From NCBI GenBank assembly GCA_949752745.1, contig OX457031.1, forward strand, positions 52,027,103 through 52,091,102: 64,000 nucleotides of DNA, read 5' to 3'. Source of the stretch: Protula sp. h YS-2021. Lineage: Eukaryota > Annelida > Polychaeta > Sabellida > Serpulidae. This document shows positions 1-10,790 of the stretch, in pieces; position 1 is the first letter of the stretch; every line of letters starts with the position of its first letter. Both the position numbers and the translations under genes were made by a program. The notes under the pieces were generated by a model. It was not told the DNA's origin and ran no database searches. It saw only the letters and a program-made list of their open reading frames with translations.

Positions 1-182
1 CCTGGAATGCTCTCCCGTTCCAGGAAGCATCTCTTTCGGTCGTGAATCTCCCCATCGAGTCATTGCAGTGATTGGGCGATTGTACGCACAATCTGGAGGG
101 GTACGGCTTGCAGTCGAAGTAGAGCACCGAGAAATGTAGTATTTTATGCACGTTTGCTACATGTTCTTACGGTTGTATTTCA

Positions 183-1697
183 GATATGAGAGAGGTCAGT
201 CTCCAGTCTCCACCGTTGCTGCCCCAGTGTCCTCCAACTTCGTGTAACCCTCACTTCATCTGCGATCGCTACAGACGGAACAACGGAATACCTCTGTGAG
301 AGCAAAACAACCCGTGTGTGGAGCGTCTACATCTCACCCCAGAGGATTGGAAAGCCCCGTTACGGAATAGGGCCAAGTCCGAACGCAGGAGGTATAAGAG
401 CAGATTTCTCTCTCCAGCCTCGTTTGTTACTCCTGAATTTATTCAGGATACCATGAAAAAGGCTAGCTGCGTTATTCTGAGCTAGGTCTCCACTACCGTG
501 TACGTTGACACTGGAGAAGAATCGGATGCCGCGTCATCATCTAAGAGACATAAAAAATCCATGAGTAAGAGACGTGCTTTTTCTGAGACTGTAGCAGAAT
601 TGGATATCCCGGAAGGGAAAGAACGGGATCTTCTCCGTGAAGCATGGGCATCATCTCCAAGAGTGAAACCCATTGGCAGTCCGAAGGGGGCATTCAAGTC
701 TAAGTCTGTGGAACAAGTGAATGTTACACATAGGGATACGGGAACAGTTCTTTCGGCGGTGTCAGGCCAGTTAGGCATTCCCCCGTGAGAGGATTTATCC
801 CCCCTCCCCAGCTACAGTGATTTTTCAGCGTTCTTGTCCATGCAGTCGCAACTGTAAAAGCAACTTTTGGATTTACAACATCAAGTGCAGAAGCAGGAGA
901 ATCTGCTTAGTCAGAAACAGAAGCCCAGACCATCAGCTACGGTTTCTCGTCCTCCTCCGGAGGATCAGTCAGTGGCAGCGATGTCGGGCTCGCCCCCACC
1001 TAACCTCCCACTGGATTCAAATTTGGAAATTCCCGAGACGGTAACCATCAGTGAAGAGGATTCCGTGGGCGTGCCCCCCCCCCCTCGGGCCAAGTCTCTG
1101 CGTTGCTAGAGGAGGACGAGGAATTCGGGCCAATTGAAACTTTCCCTCTCGCCACAGTTCCAACCAACAGAGAGAGGGAAATTTACACCCCATCAGGGGA
1201 ACCTCAAACGTCACAGCTACTACAATCTCAGCGCCCAGAAGCAGCATCTGAAGAACAGGAGTCGGAGGTTGAAGACGTAGGAGAATCCGAGGGCACACCG
1301 GTGCATTCCCGTTTCCATCTACCATTACGGGAAATGGATAAGGTAGGGTCCCCAGGCCGGGGGCAAAGACTTTGGAGAGACCCAGCGGCAGCGGGCAGAC
1401 GCCCTATCCGAACTCCCTCTCCACCAGACCTTACCCCGTGGGTTGAAGATGCAACCCCCTCGAGTTCCGCTTCCACGATCGCATCGGAAGACGTACCGTT
1501 CAGGAATGCCATTCAAGAGATGGCATTCCTGCTTAGCAGAGGTCTCCTGTGGCTCCCCACATTTAGATAAAGAGGATCTGCCCATTCGTATGACATCTCA
1601 GGCCGCTCCACCACAACAGGACTCCTTCATTGCACTAGCCACCAGCGAGGGCGTTGCTCATGCTGTTACGGTCCGCACGAAGGAATTCAAGAACATG
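183..1697 (+). pseudogene. DIRS-like gag, broken by frameshifts and stops
   Basis: Homologous at protein level to the gag of the - strand copy at 56173-54086. Shared landmarks in order: an N-terminal Cys-containing segment near 265 (the other copy has CDRCK, this one has lost some cysteines); the block SETVAELD(I/V)PEGKE near 585; SGQLGIP near 765; NREREIYTP near 1165; RFHLPLREMD near 1315; DPAAAGRRPIRTPSPPDL near 1380; EDVPFRNAIQE near 1488; and TVRTKEFKNM just before the deletion joint. The frame changes between about 780 and 1100 and again near 1520, and an in-frame stop lies at 484, so no intact protein is made. Gag of DIRS elements is poorly conserved; the call rests on position and on similarity between the two copies. 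Confidence 0.65.
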
Positions 1698-2193
1698 GCC
1701 CTGCGTCAGTATTTGGAAATGTCAGAGGCTTACAGAACAAAAAATCAAAAGGCATTCATCATTTCTTTTATGCCGAAATTTAACAAAGATCTTTCGAAAC
1801 AGTCTATCTCGAATTATATTAAAAAGATCATTTTGGCAGCCTATGACGAGGCACAAACTGACCCGAACCCGTCCGGGGAACTTAACGTCAAAGCCCATCA
1901 GGTAAGGCAAGTAGCTGATTCCCTGAGGGCCGTACGTAATGTGTCTCTTTCAGATATATTAAAACCAGGTTGTTGGTCTTCTCCCAACTCTTTTGTTAAA
2001 TACTATCTGAAAGATTTTTCACAGGATGAATTGTCTGGTCTATATTCATTGGAACCTTTCGTGGCTTCAGAAACTACCATTACAGGCTGATGGTTCCTTT
2101 TGTAGATCTGCGTCACCCAAGTTCAAAAACAAGGGCAAGCAGAAGGGCAACTTTTCCAAGGGCCGTAACGGAAACAACAACAAGCCACGAAAG
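1698..2193 (+). pseudogene. Tyrosine recombinase C-terminal domain (DIRS-like), truncated
   Basis: From about 1698 the frame encodes the catalytic C-terminus of a DIRS-type tyrosine recombinase: ALRQYLEMSEAY, then KAHQVRQVADSLRA (the H-x-x-R region), then GCWSSPNSFVKYYLKDF with the nucleophile tyrosine. The main open frame ends at 2090; a Lys/Gly-rich tail in another frame follows to 2193, matching the tail of the other copy near 50854. The N-terminal half of the recombinase is absent because of the internal deletion, so this is not a working enzyme. In the family the enzyme integrates circular DNA intermediates. Fusion of gag sequence to this domain here comes from deletion, not design. Confidence 0.7.
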
Positions 2194-3249
2194 TAACAAC
2201 CCGCAAGAAGGATTCCCCTTCTCTGGACATTTCGTCTTTCGCTAAGGTCCTTCGGGCCGTTTCGGCCCCGTGCTTATATTAAGCTACGGGCAAACGCTGG
2301 ACGATTATTTTTAATTAAGCATTCTATATATTCCGAAGTGTTTATGATAGTATGTGTAATTGGTACAGTTCAGTCTTCGGTCTTACAGCTACTCGGATCT
2401 TGAATTTTGAACTCCTTTCTTCAAGTCTTTCAGAAAGAAAGGGGGGCCGTTTCGGTCCCAAACGTACCGCAGTGACCGTATACCTGTTTGTGTCCGGAAG
2501 ACCGAAAGACCGGTCTCTTAGTCCATGGTATAGGGTACCATAGTGTCATTATGGGCTCATGGAACCATAACGGCCCCATGTAGGGAAACAGTCACAAATT
2601 AGCTGAAATTTGTCTGTATTTCATTTTATGCCGATTCGCAGTAGTTTTAGAGCTATCTAGTCAATCTTTACAGATTTATTTCAAGAAACGTGGTAAATTA
2701 AGAGGAAGTTTGGGAAAAGAAAGTTAGACAAGGGAGTCTCTCTTTTTCAAGTATGAATAGCATGTCTTGTAAGGCACTTCAGTCTCGTTACTCGAAGTGT
2801 CAAAGAGTTTAGTTGCGTAAATCCTATGGATTTACGATCTTATTGTAGCATTGCTAATAAACTTAATTGTTCAAGAATACATAGCAAGTGAATAGTGAGA
2901 ACTTGAGGTAGGGATCCATCCAGTGGGCTGTTGGAGGAGGCTGGTGATAATTCTCAAAGATTAAGGCATGGTTGAAAGCCTGTCTCATCTCAACTGACAG
3001 TTGCTGTGATATTTTACTTTTATTGCTGATTTTACCTTATGTTACAAGACCGGCATGGTATTCTTCCGGACTTTATTTAGGAAATCATTAAAAGAATTGA
3101 AACTTAGCTGACAAGTTTTATTTCTTCTTCTGCTTCGAGTGCCCAGCAGTCCTTTATTTAAACAACGTGCTTTTGCAAGCCATAGTGTAATTCGCGACCT
3201 TTTTGGGCAGTTCAAGAATGGCAGGCTCCCCTGCTCCGGACTCAAGTCC
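2194..3249 (+). other. 3' non-coding part of the DIRS-like copy
   Basis: No credible gene. The stretch between the recombinase end and the internal complementary region is about 1 kb, the same spacing as in the other copy (49806-50853). Short matches remain, for example around 2916-2941 (ATCCATCCAGTGGG) against the reverse complement of about 50100-50140, and the start near 3216 (GGCAGGCTCCCCTGCTCCGG) against the reverse complement near 49825. Confidence 0.5.
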
Positions 3250-3655
3250 CATTAAAAGTAGAGATAAGCGAATTCAAAGCTTTTGCGAAGTAAAACTAAC
3301 GTTTTATTTCGTAAAACAAGCTTTACGAGTAAAAGCACAATTCGCGTTTTCCACTTTTAACTTGATTATCCCCTCCCATCCTTCCCCAACTAGCCTGGGC
3401 ATGTTGTACCGCCGTTTAGGGCTAAAAGGGGAATGTCGTTTAAACGAGACTAGCAGACGACGTCTCGGGCATTCTGATTGGTCGAAGGATGGATGGAAGG
3501 ATAAGTGATCTCGAACTGTAACTCAAAAAGTTCTTTTTTACATTGCGTGGTAAATATTACTGGAAGGGAACCTATTAAAGGTGGAGAACGCGAATTGCGC
3601 TTTTACTCGTAAAGGCTCGTTTTACGAAGTAAAACGTTAGGATAAGCGAATTCAA
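3250..3655 (+). repeat. DIRS internal complementary region and right terminal repeat
   Basis: Positions 3250-3366 contain back-to-back complements of the two element ends: a GATAAGCGAATTCAAAGC half and a GTAAAAGCACAATTCGCG half. A core of about 200 bp follows, and 3560-3655 repeats the second half in inverted orientation. The arrangement is the same as at 49405-49810. In DIRS elements the internal complementary region is proposed to template the joining of the two ends during circle formation. Confidence 0.65.
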
Positions 3656-4763
3656 AGTAAAAAGATGTTGGATAAACAACGGTGTGTAGAGGCTGATTTT
3701 GCCTGCAGAAAACCCACTTCTGCAACATTAAATCTAGTTGTAATTTGGTTGTGATCATATGTGCGCCCACTCAACGTGTTTAACATTCATTGAACATACA
3801 TTTGATGAAAACGCTCTTTAGACGTGACGTTGATTTTCGTTGGGGAAAACTTTTCCCGATGCTCACTTAATGTCTCTGACGCAACTTTGAATATATTTCG
3901 GAAAATCGACAATTTATGTAGACGTCGAAAAAGATACCGTCGAAAAATGTCCAGGTTACGACCAAAAAAAACCAAAAAAACAAACAAGCATAGTCGTATT
4001 AACTGTCACAGTAAGTTTAAGCCTGGTGCTGGTAATGCTTTGAAAATTGGCTGAAACAAGGATATAATTTATGCGCATATGCAGAAGCGTTCCAGTTTTT
4101 TAACTACCACCTTTTGAAATCATATTCATGAAAATTGACTTCATGCACGTCTTGTGTTACCCGACGACGCAAGGGGAAGTTTTAGGGAGCGCTCATTGTC
4201 TAGACGGTTATAATCAATATGTTCGCGACGTCTGCAGATGTCACTCTCCTGGCGTCTAGATAGAAGTTGCGAAGTTGATGGGCAGAGCCCACCTCCCACC
4301 CTCTCCCCCTCCCCCCTCCCCCAATTCCCACTGTATTTTATTTAGATGTGGGCAACTGCAGAAGAAAGACCACCTGTGTGGAAAATTTGGGTACAAATTC
4401 CGCACCAAGAAAACATAAATAAAATCAGGAAAAAATGATCTGGTTGTGAGTTGGCTGGTTTTTTTTATTTCACTGGTGGTCATATAACCAAGGTGGACCA
4501 ACCAGACATGTTACAGTATGTCTTTGCTGTATCAGTTCGTCGCAGCCCTAACCGACTCAGAGGAGTTCGCGTGACAAGGTTAAGGTGTAAAAAAACATAC
4601 GCAAACACTTCACCGAATCGTAGGAATTCAATAAACTACAGGGAGGGTGGGGTGGGGTGGGGGAGGGGCGGCGGCGAGGGCTGAATATCCCCAAGTGTAA
4701 AAAGGAGGAACTCTGTCTAGTGTTGATTCTAAATGAATAGTTCCCGAAGTCTGTAGAACTTTC
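3656..4763. other. No gene seen; repeat fragments
   Basis: No open frame with recognisable content. A short segment near 3718-3760 (CTGCAACATTA, then TAATTTGGTT) resembles one near 10890-10925, suggesting a worn interspersed repeat. C-rich (4290-4325) and G-rich (4640-4680) tracts lead into the satellite that follows. Confidence 0.5.
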
Positions 4764-4766
4764 CCC

Positions 4767-4857
<91 letters not shown>
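4764..4857. repeat. Poly-C then (CT)n microsatellite
   Basis: A C homopolymer run is followed by about 80 bp of nearly pure CT dinucleotide, interrupted at about 4807 and 4815 by G. It directly precedes the 80-bp minisatellite. Confidence 0.95.
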
Positions 4858-4860
<3 letters not shown>

Positions 4861-4880
4861 CAGTCGGAGAGGGGAGGAGG

Positions 4881-7800
4881 GTAAGCCAGACTATGTTACA
4901 CCAGTTTTTCCACCCTCTGCTTTCTTGGAGGGGTGGGGTGTGTGAGGGAGGGATAAGCCAAACTGTGTTACACCAGCTTTTCAACCCTCTGCTTTCTTGG
5001 AGGGGTGGGGTGTGTGGCGGAGGGGTTGGGGGTTAGCCAGACTGTGTTACACCAGCTTTTCAACCCTCTGCTTTCTTGGAGGGTGGGGTGTGTGGCGGAG
5101 GGGTAAGCCAGACTGTGTTACAACAGCTTTGCAACCCTCTGCTTTCTTGGAGGGTATGGGGTGTGAGGCGGAGGGGTTAGCGAGACTGTGTTACACCAGC
5201 TTTTCAACCCTCTGCTTTCTTGGAGGGGTGGAGTGTGTGGGGGAGGGGTTGGGTCGTTAGTCAGACTGTGTTACACCAACTTTTCAACCCTCTGCTTTCT
5301 TGGAGGGGTGGAGTGTGTGTGGGAGGGGTTGGGTGGTTAGCCAGACTGTGTTACACCAGCTTTTCAACCCTCTGCTTTCTTGGAGGGGTGGGGTGTGTTG
5401 GGGAGGGGTTGGGTCGTTAGCCAGACTGTGTTACACCAGCTTTTCCAACCTCTGCTTTCTTGGAGGGGTGGGGTGTGTGGGGGAGGGGTTTGGGGGTTAG
5501 ACAGACTGTGTTACACCAGCTTTTCAACCCTCTGCTTTCTTGGAGGGGTAGGGTGTGTGGGAGAGGGTTTATGGGGTTACCCAGACTGTGTTACACCAGC
5601 TTTTCCACCCTCTGCTTTCTTGGAGGGGGTGGGGTGTGTGGGGAAGGGTTGGGGGGTTAGCCAGACTGTGTTACACCAGCTTTTCCACCCTCTGCTTTCT
5701 TGGAGGGGTAGGGTGTGTGGAGGAGGGGTTGGGGGGTTAGCCAAACTGTGTTACAACAGCTTTTCCAACCTCTGCTTTCTTGGAGGGGTGGGGTGTGTGG
5801 GGGGAGGGGTTGGGGCGGTTAACCAGACTGTGTTACACCAGCTTTTCAATCCTCTGCTTTCTTGGAGGGTTAGGGTGTGGGGGGGGGGAGGGGTTGAGGG
5901 GTTAGCCAGACTGTTACACCAGCTTTTCCATCCTCTGCTTTCTTGGAGGGGTGGGGGTGTGTGGGGGAGGGGTTGAGGGGTTAGCCAGACTGTGTTACAC
6001 CAGCTTTTCCATCCTCTGCTTTCTTGGAGGGGTGGGGTGTGTGGGGGAGGGGTTGGGGGGTTAGCCAGACTGTGTTACACCAGCTTCCCCCCCCCCCTCG
6101 GCTTTCTTGGAGGGGTAGGGTGTGTGGGGGAGGGGTTGGGTCGTTAGCCAGACTGTGTTACACCAGCTTTTCCATCCTCTGCTTTCTTGGAGGGGTGGGG
6201 TGTGTGGCGGAGGGTTTGGGGGGTTAGCCAGACTGTGTTACACCAGCTTTTCCACTCTCTGCTTTCTTGGAGGGGTAGGGTGTGTGGGGGAGGGGTTGGG
6301 GGGTTAGCCAGACTGTGTTACACCAGCTTTTCTACCCTCTGCTTTCTTGGAGGGCAGGGGTGTGTTGGGGGGGGATTGGGGGGTTAGCCAGACTGTGTTG
6401 CAAAAGCTTTTCTACCCTCTGCTTTCTTGGGGGGCAGGGGTGTGTTGGGGGGGGGTTGGGGGGTTAGCCAGACTGTGTCTCACCAGCTTTTCCACCCTCT
6501 ACTTTCTTGGAGGGGTGGGGTGTGTGGGGGAGGGGATGGGGGGTTAGCCAGACTGTGTCTCACCAGCTTTTCCACCCTCTACTTTCTTGGAGGGGTAGGG
6601 TGTGTGGGGGAGGGGTTGGGGGGTAAGCCAGACTGTGTTACACCAGCTTTTCCAACCTCTACTTTCTTGGAGGGGTGGGGTGTGTTGGGGAGGGTTTGGG
6701 GGGTTAGCCAGACTGTGTTAGATCAGCTTTTCTACCCTCTGCTTTCTTGGAGGGCAGGGGTGTGTTGGGGGGGGGGGGGTTGGGGGGTTAGCCAGACTGT
6801 GTTACACCAGCTTTTCCAACCTCTGCTTTCTTGGAGGGGTGGGGTGTGTGGGGGAGGGGTTGGGGCGGTTAGCCAGACTGTGTTACACCAGCTTTTCCAC
6901 CCTCTACTTTCTTGGAGGGGTGGGGTGTGTGGGGGAGGGGTTGGGGGGGATAGCCAGACTGCGTTACACCAGCTTTTCCATCCTCTGCTTTCTTGGAGGG
7001 GTGGGGTGTGTTGGGGAGGGGTTGGGGGGTTAGCCAGACTGTTTTACACCAGCTTTTCCATCCTCTGCTTTCTTGGAGGGGTGGGGTGTGTTGGGCAGGG
7101 TTTGGGGGGTTAGCCAGACTGTGTTACACCAGCTTTTCCACCCTCTGCTTTCTTGGAGGGGTAGGGTGTGTGGGGGAGGGGTTGGGGGGTTAGCCAGACT
7201 GTGTTACACCAGCTTTTCCATCCTCTGCTTTCTTGGAGGGGTAGGGTTTTGTGGAGGATGGGTTGAGGGGTTAGCCAGACTGTGTTACACCAGCATTTCC
7301 AACCTCTGCTTTCTTGGAGGGGTGGGGTGTGTGGTGGAGGGTTTGGGGGGTTAGCCAGACTGTGTTACACCAGCTTTTCCACCCTCTGCTTTCTTGGAGG
7401 GGTGGGGTGTGTAGTGGAGGGTTTGGGGGGTTAGCCAGACTGTGTCACACCAGCTTTTCCAGCCTCTGCTTTCTTGGAGGGCAGGGGTGTGTTGGGGGGG
7501 ATTGGGGGGTTAGCCAGACTGTGTTGCACCAGCTTTTCTACCCTCTGCTTTCTTGGGGGGCAGGGGTGTGTTGGGTTGGGGGTTGGGGGGTTAGCCAGAC
7601 TGTGTCTCACCAGCTTTTCCACCCTCTACTTTCTTGGAGGGGTGGGGTGTGTGGGTTAGGGGTTGGGGGGTTAGCCAGACTGTGTCTCACCAGCTTTTCC
7701 ACCCTCTACTTTCTTGGAGGGGTGGGGTGTGTGGGGGAGGGGTTGGGGGGTCAGCCAGACTGTGTTACACCAGATTTTCCACCCTCTACTTTCTTGGAGG

Positions 7801-8896
7801 GGTGGGGTGTGTTGGGGAGGGTTTGGGGGGGTTAGCCAGACTGTGTTAGACCAGCTTTTCTACCCTCTGCTTTCTTGGAGGGGTAGGGTGTGTGGGGGAG
7901 GGGGGTTGGGGGGTTAGCCAGACTGTGTTACACCAGCTTTTCCATCATCTGCTTTCTTGGAGGGGTAGGGTTTTGTGGAGGAGGGGTTGAGGGGTTAGCC
8001 AGACTGTGTTACACCAGCTTTTCCAACCTCTGCTTTCTTGGAGGGGTGGGGTGTGTGGTGGAGGGTTTGGGGGGTTAGCCAGACTGTGTTACACCAGCTT
8101 TTCCACCCTCTGCTTTCTTGGAGAAGTGGGGTGTGTGGTGGAGGGTTTAGGGGGTTAGCCAGACTGTGTCACACCAGCTTTTCCAACCTCTGCTTTCTTG
8201 GAGGCGTTTGGTGTGTGGTGGAGGGTTTGGGGGGTTAGCCAGACTGTGTCACACCAGCTTTTCTACCCTCTGCTTTCTTGGAGGGGTGGGGTGTGTGGGG
8301 GAGGGGTTGGGGGGGATAGCCAGACTATGTTACACCAGCTTTTCCATCCTCTGCTTTCTTGGAGGGGTGGGGTGTGTTGGGGAGGGGTTGGGGGTTAGCC
8401 AGACTGTGTTACACCAGCTTTTCCATCCTCTACTTTCTTGGAGGGTTGGGGTGTGTTGGGCAGGGTTTGGGGGGTTAGCCAGACTGTGTTACACCAGCTT
8501 TTCCACCCTCTGCTTTCTTGGAGGGGTAGGGTGTGTGGGGGAGGGGTTGGGGGTTAGCCAGACTGTGTTACACCAGCTTTTCCATCCTCTGCTTTCTTGG
8601 AGGGGTAGGGTTTTGTGGAGGAGGGGTTGAGGGGTTAGCCAGACTGTGTTACACCAGCTTTTCCAACCTCTGCTTTCTTGGAGGGGTGGGGTGTGTGGGA
8701 GAGGGGTTGGGGGTTAGCCAGACTGTGTTACACCAGCTTTTCCACCCTCTGCTTTCTTGGAGGGGTAGGGTGTGTGGAGGAGGGGTTGGGGGGTTAGCCA
8801 GACTGTGTTACACCAGCTTTCTATGCTCTGCTTTCTTGGAGGGGTGGGGTGTGTGGTGGAGGGTTTGGGGGGTTAGCCAGACTGTGTCACACAAGC
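4881..8896. repeat. 80-bp G-rich minisatellite, about 50 copies
   Basis: The unit begins GCCAGACTGTGTTACACCAG, continues with a pyrimidine-rich middle and ends in a G-rich tail (GGGGTGGGGTGTGTGGGGGA followed by GGGGTTGGGGGGTTA). The period is 80 bp with small indels. Because 80 is not a multiple of 3 and the unit lacks stops, long open frames appear in all three + frames; they are an artefact of the repeat and I do not call them genes. Marker variants recur in blocks: TAGGGTTTTGTGGAGGA near 7241, 7969 and 8607, and the GGGGGGCAGGGG variant near 6423 and 7551. This points to duplication of multi-unit blocks. The G-rich half could form G-quadruplexes. Confidence 0.95.
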
Positions 8897-10569
8897 CTAA
8901 ACCCGATGGACTTGATTAGATACGTAACATTTGACGCACATATCTACGGAATGCTGCTCTCACATTTTCTTAAAATATTATTGCTATGTCTTGTCTATTT
9001 AAGATATCTCTAAATAATCACGGATATCTTAAAATCTTAAAACATCTTTCCATAATTTTAGATATTCGAATTAAATTAGATATATCTAAATTTAAGTGAA
9101 GATATCTTTAATTCAATAAGAGCCAACTATATTATTACAGATATCTACGTAATATTACATGTATAATTATTGCACTTTATTCATATCTAAACATGTACTG
9201 TGGATATCTATTATATCTTTAAATCAATTTAAGATAAATTTAATTTTATTTAATTTCACACATATTAATTGAATTCTGTCGATATCTGTTGTCGCTATTT
9301 AGAAAGCTAAAATAATTTAGAGAAATAAGCTATCTTTAATAAATTAGAGACATCATTAACTGAATAAGAGATATTAAAATCACAAAGAAAAACAAACAAA
9401 AAAAGAAACACAAAATCAAAAAATGAATAAATGTGAAAACACCATTTTGTATCTCTCTGTTTGAGCCTTATCATTCCAAGAAACAATTTTGCAAGAAGAA
9501 CATTGTTTACAGAAGGATAATATTTAAGTAACTGGAGAACAAAATGGACTAAAAGACTTATTTTAACCTCAAAAGATGAGTGCGAACAGTCATGTAGGGA
9601 AAGATATTCCACTAAAAAAATCGCATTGCAGTTCGTTGTAATACAATCCGCGGATGTTGTGTTATGAACCGTAGCTATATCTGACATGCTTTATTTCCAG
9701 GCAATTATTTGATTGACAGTTGAGATGAAAACCACTCACAATACTCATCTCAAAGTCATCACTTTGGTTGCTGGAAAACAGGGAAGCTACGTGCAGCTCT
9801 GCACCAATTTCCATGAACGTTAACGTGAACTTTATGTAGATCAATCCTGTAGGCAATAGGGCAAGGTAATTTAATACCAAGACAACGCCACAACTACGAA
9901 AAGAACGTGTCTTCAAAAGTGTCTAAAAGTGCGGATGTTCGTGAGTGTTGTATTGCGGGAATCCGGCCTGGAAGGGCGACTGTAGTTTCAGTCATTCAGT
10001 GCGATTCTCGCTCTATTATTTTTTCACACAATCACATCTATTAGAATTGATAAGCTATTTGGCCTGTCACTTTAAATTGTATCCGGAAATTTTGACAGAA
10101 CCTTTTGTTTCTTAGTTGTAAATTGAACACTGTTTTCTGTTAAAAATGTACTCACATTGTATTGTGTTAGCAGTCAACCAGTGCGAGTCTCTCTTTCTTT
10201 CGCCACTTACGACAGTTATTTAACTTGTCAGACTAGCTATATGCAATTTCAGCAATGGTTTGTTTCCCAGTTGGAGACAAAGAGAAAGTGAGCCCGTTCA
10301 ATTGTCACCGCTATGACGTCACTGCAGCGTCATCAAAACGACGTAACTAACATCTGAATAGCAGCTAGTAAGAAATTTCCCATTTGCATGAAAGCTAGCT
10401 CTCGTAGACAAGCGGTAATTTTTATAATCCCCCCCCCCCCCCTCTTAAGTACATGACACTAGAAAAGCTTCTAAAGCTTCTCTTTTAATTAAGCACACAT
10501 CTTTCGTAATAAACCTTATTGTCCTTACATGCACAGGCTGATAAGGGTTGTTTACATAACGCGCAAACT
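8897..10569. other. AT-rich DNA, no gene; AGATATCT-rich stretch
   Basis: No supported gene. From about 8960 to 9305 the sequence is densely populated by the palindromic word AGATATCT and its variants (GATATCTTAA, AGATATATCT, GATATCTACG), which looks like a worn short-unit satellite. The rest is unremarkable AT-rich DNA. Confidence 0.5.
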
Positions 10570-10790
10570 ACGGACAGCAGTCTGACTGTCCGCAATAGAG
10601 GGGTTGTTTTGCATGGGTTATCGTACTTACGGGATAGAAAGAGTGTCCCGTAATTCTGAATAGAGGGGTGTCCACAATAGAGGGCTCTACATATGAGAAC
10701 TCTATGGTGTTTTAAAACAGACTGATCAATGCTGTCCATAATTCAGAGGTGTATATAATAGCGGGGTGTCCATATCCGGAATTTCACTGT
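10570..10790. repeat. Degenerate tandem repeat (GTCC..AATAGAGGGGT)
   Basis: The motif TGTCCxxAATAGAGGGGT recurs with variation: CTGTCCGCAATAGAGGGGT near 10586, GTGTCCCGTAATTCTGAATAGAGGGG near 10643, TGTCCACAATAGAGGG near 10669 and GTCCATAATTCAGAGG near 10735, then a last copy near 10760. Spacing is irregular, so this is an old repeat. Confidence 0.5.

Larger units (their letters stand above)
1..3655 (+). mobile_element. DIRS-like YR retrotransposon, internally deleted copy
   Basis: This copy belongs to the same family as the element at 49405-57350. In order it holds a gag-like stretch (about 183-1697), the C-terminal part of a tyrosine recombinase (about 1698-2193), about 1 kb of non-coding DNA, an internal complementary region (3250-3366) and a right terminal repeat (3367-3655). 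The reverse transcriptase/RNase H part and the N-terminal recombinase part are missing: the reading frame runs from gag straight into the recombinase near 1697. The 5' end lies off the window. Protein-level similarity to the other copy is clear throughout. DIRS elements are known to encode a tyrosine recombinase in place of a DDE integrase. The deletion makes this copy non-autonomous. Confidence 0.75.

Noticed and set aside
4628..4984. - strand frame with an Arg/Glu run
   Set aside because: Translation of the CT microsatellite on the other strand.
4997..8919. Many long open frames with GWGVxxRG and QTVLHQLFHPLLSW repeats
   Set aside because: They arise because the 80-bp minisatellite lacks stops and cycles through all frames. 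No start context, splice structure or non-repeat coding end is present.
9307..9687. - strand frame of 126 codons
   Set aside because: Hydrophobic, Phe/Leu-rich composition expected from AT-rich DNA; no splice sites or domain.
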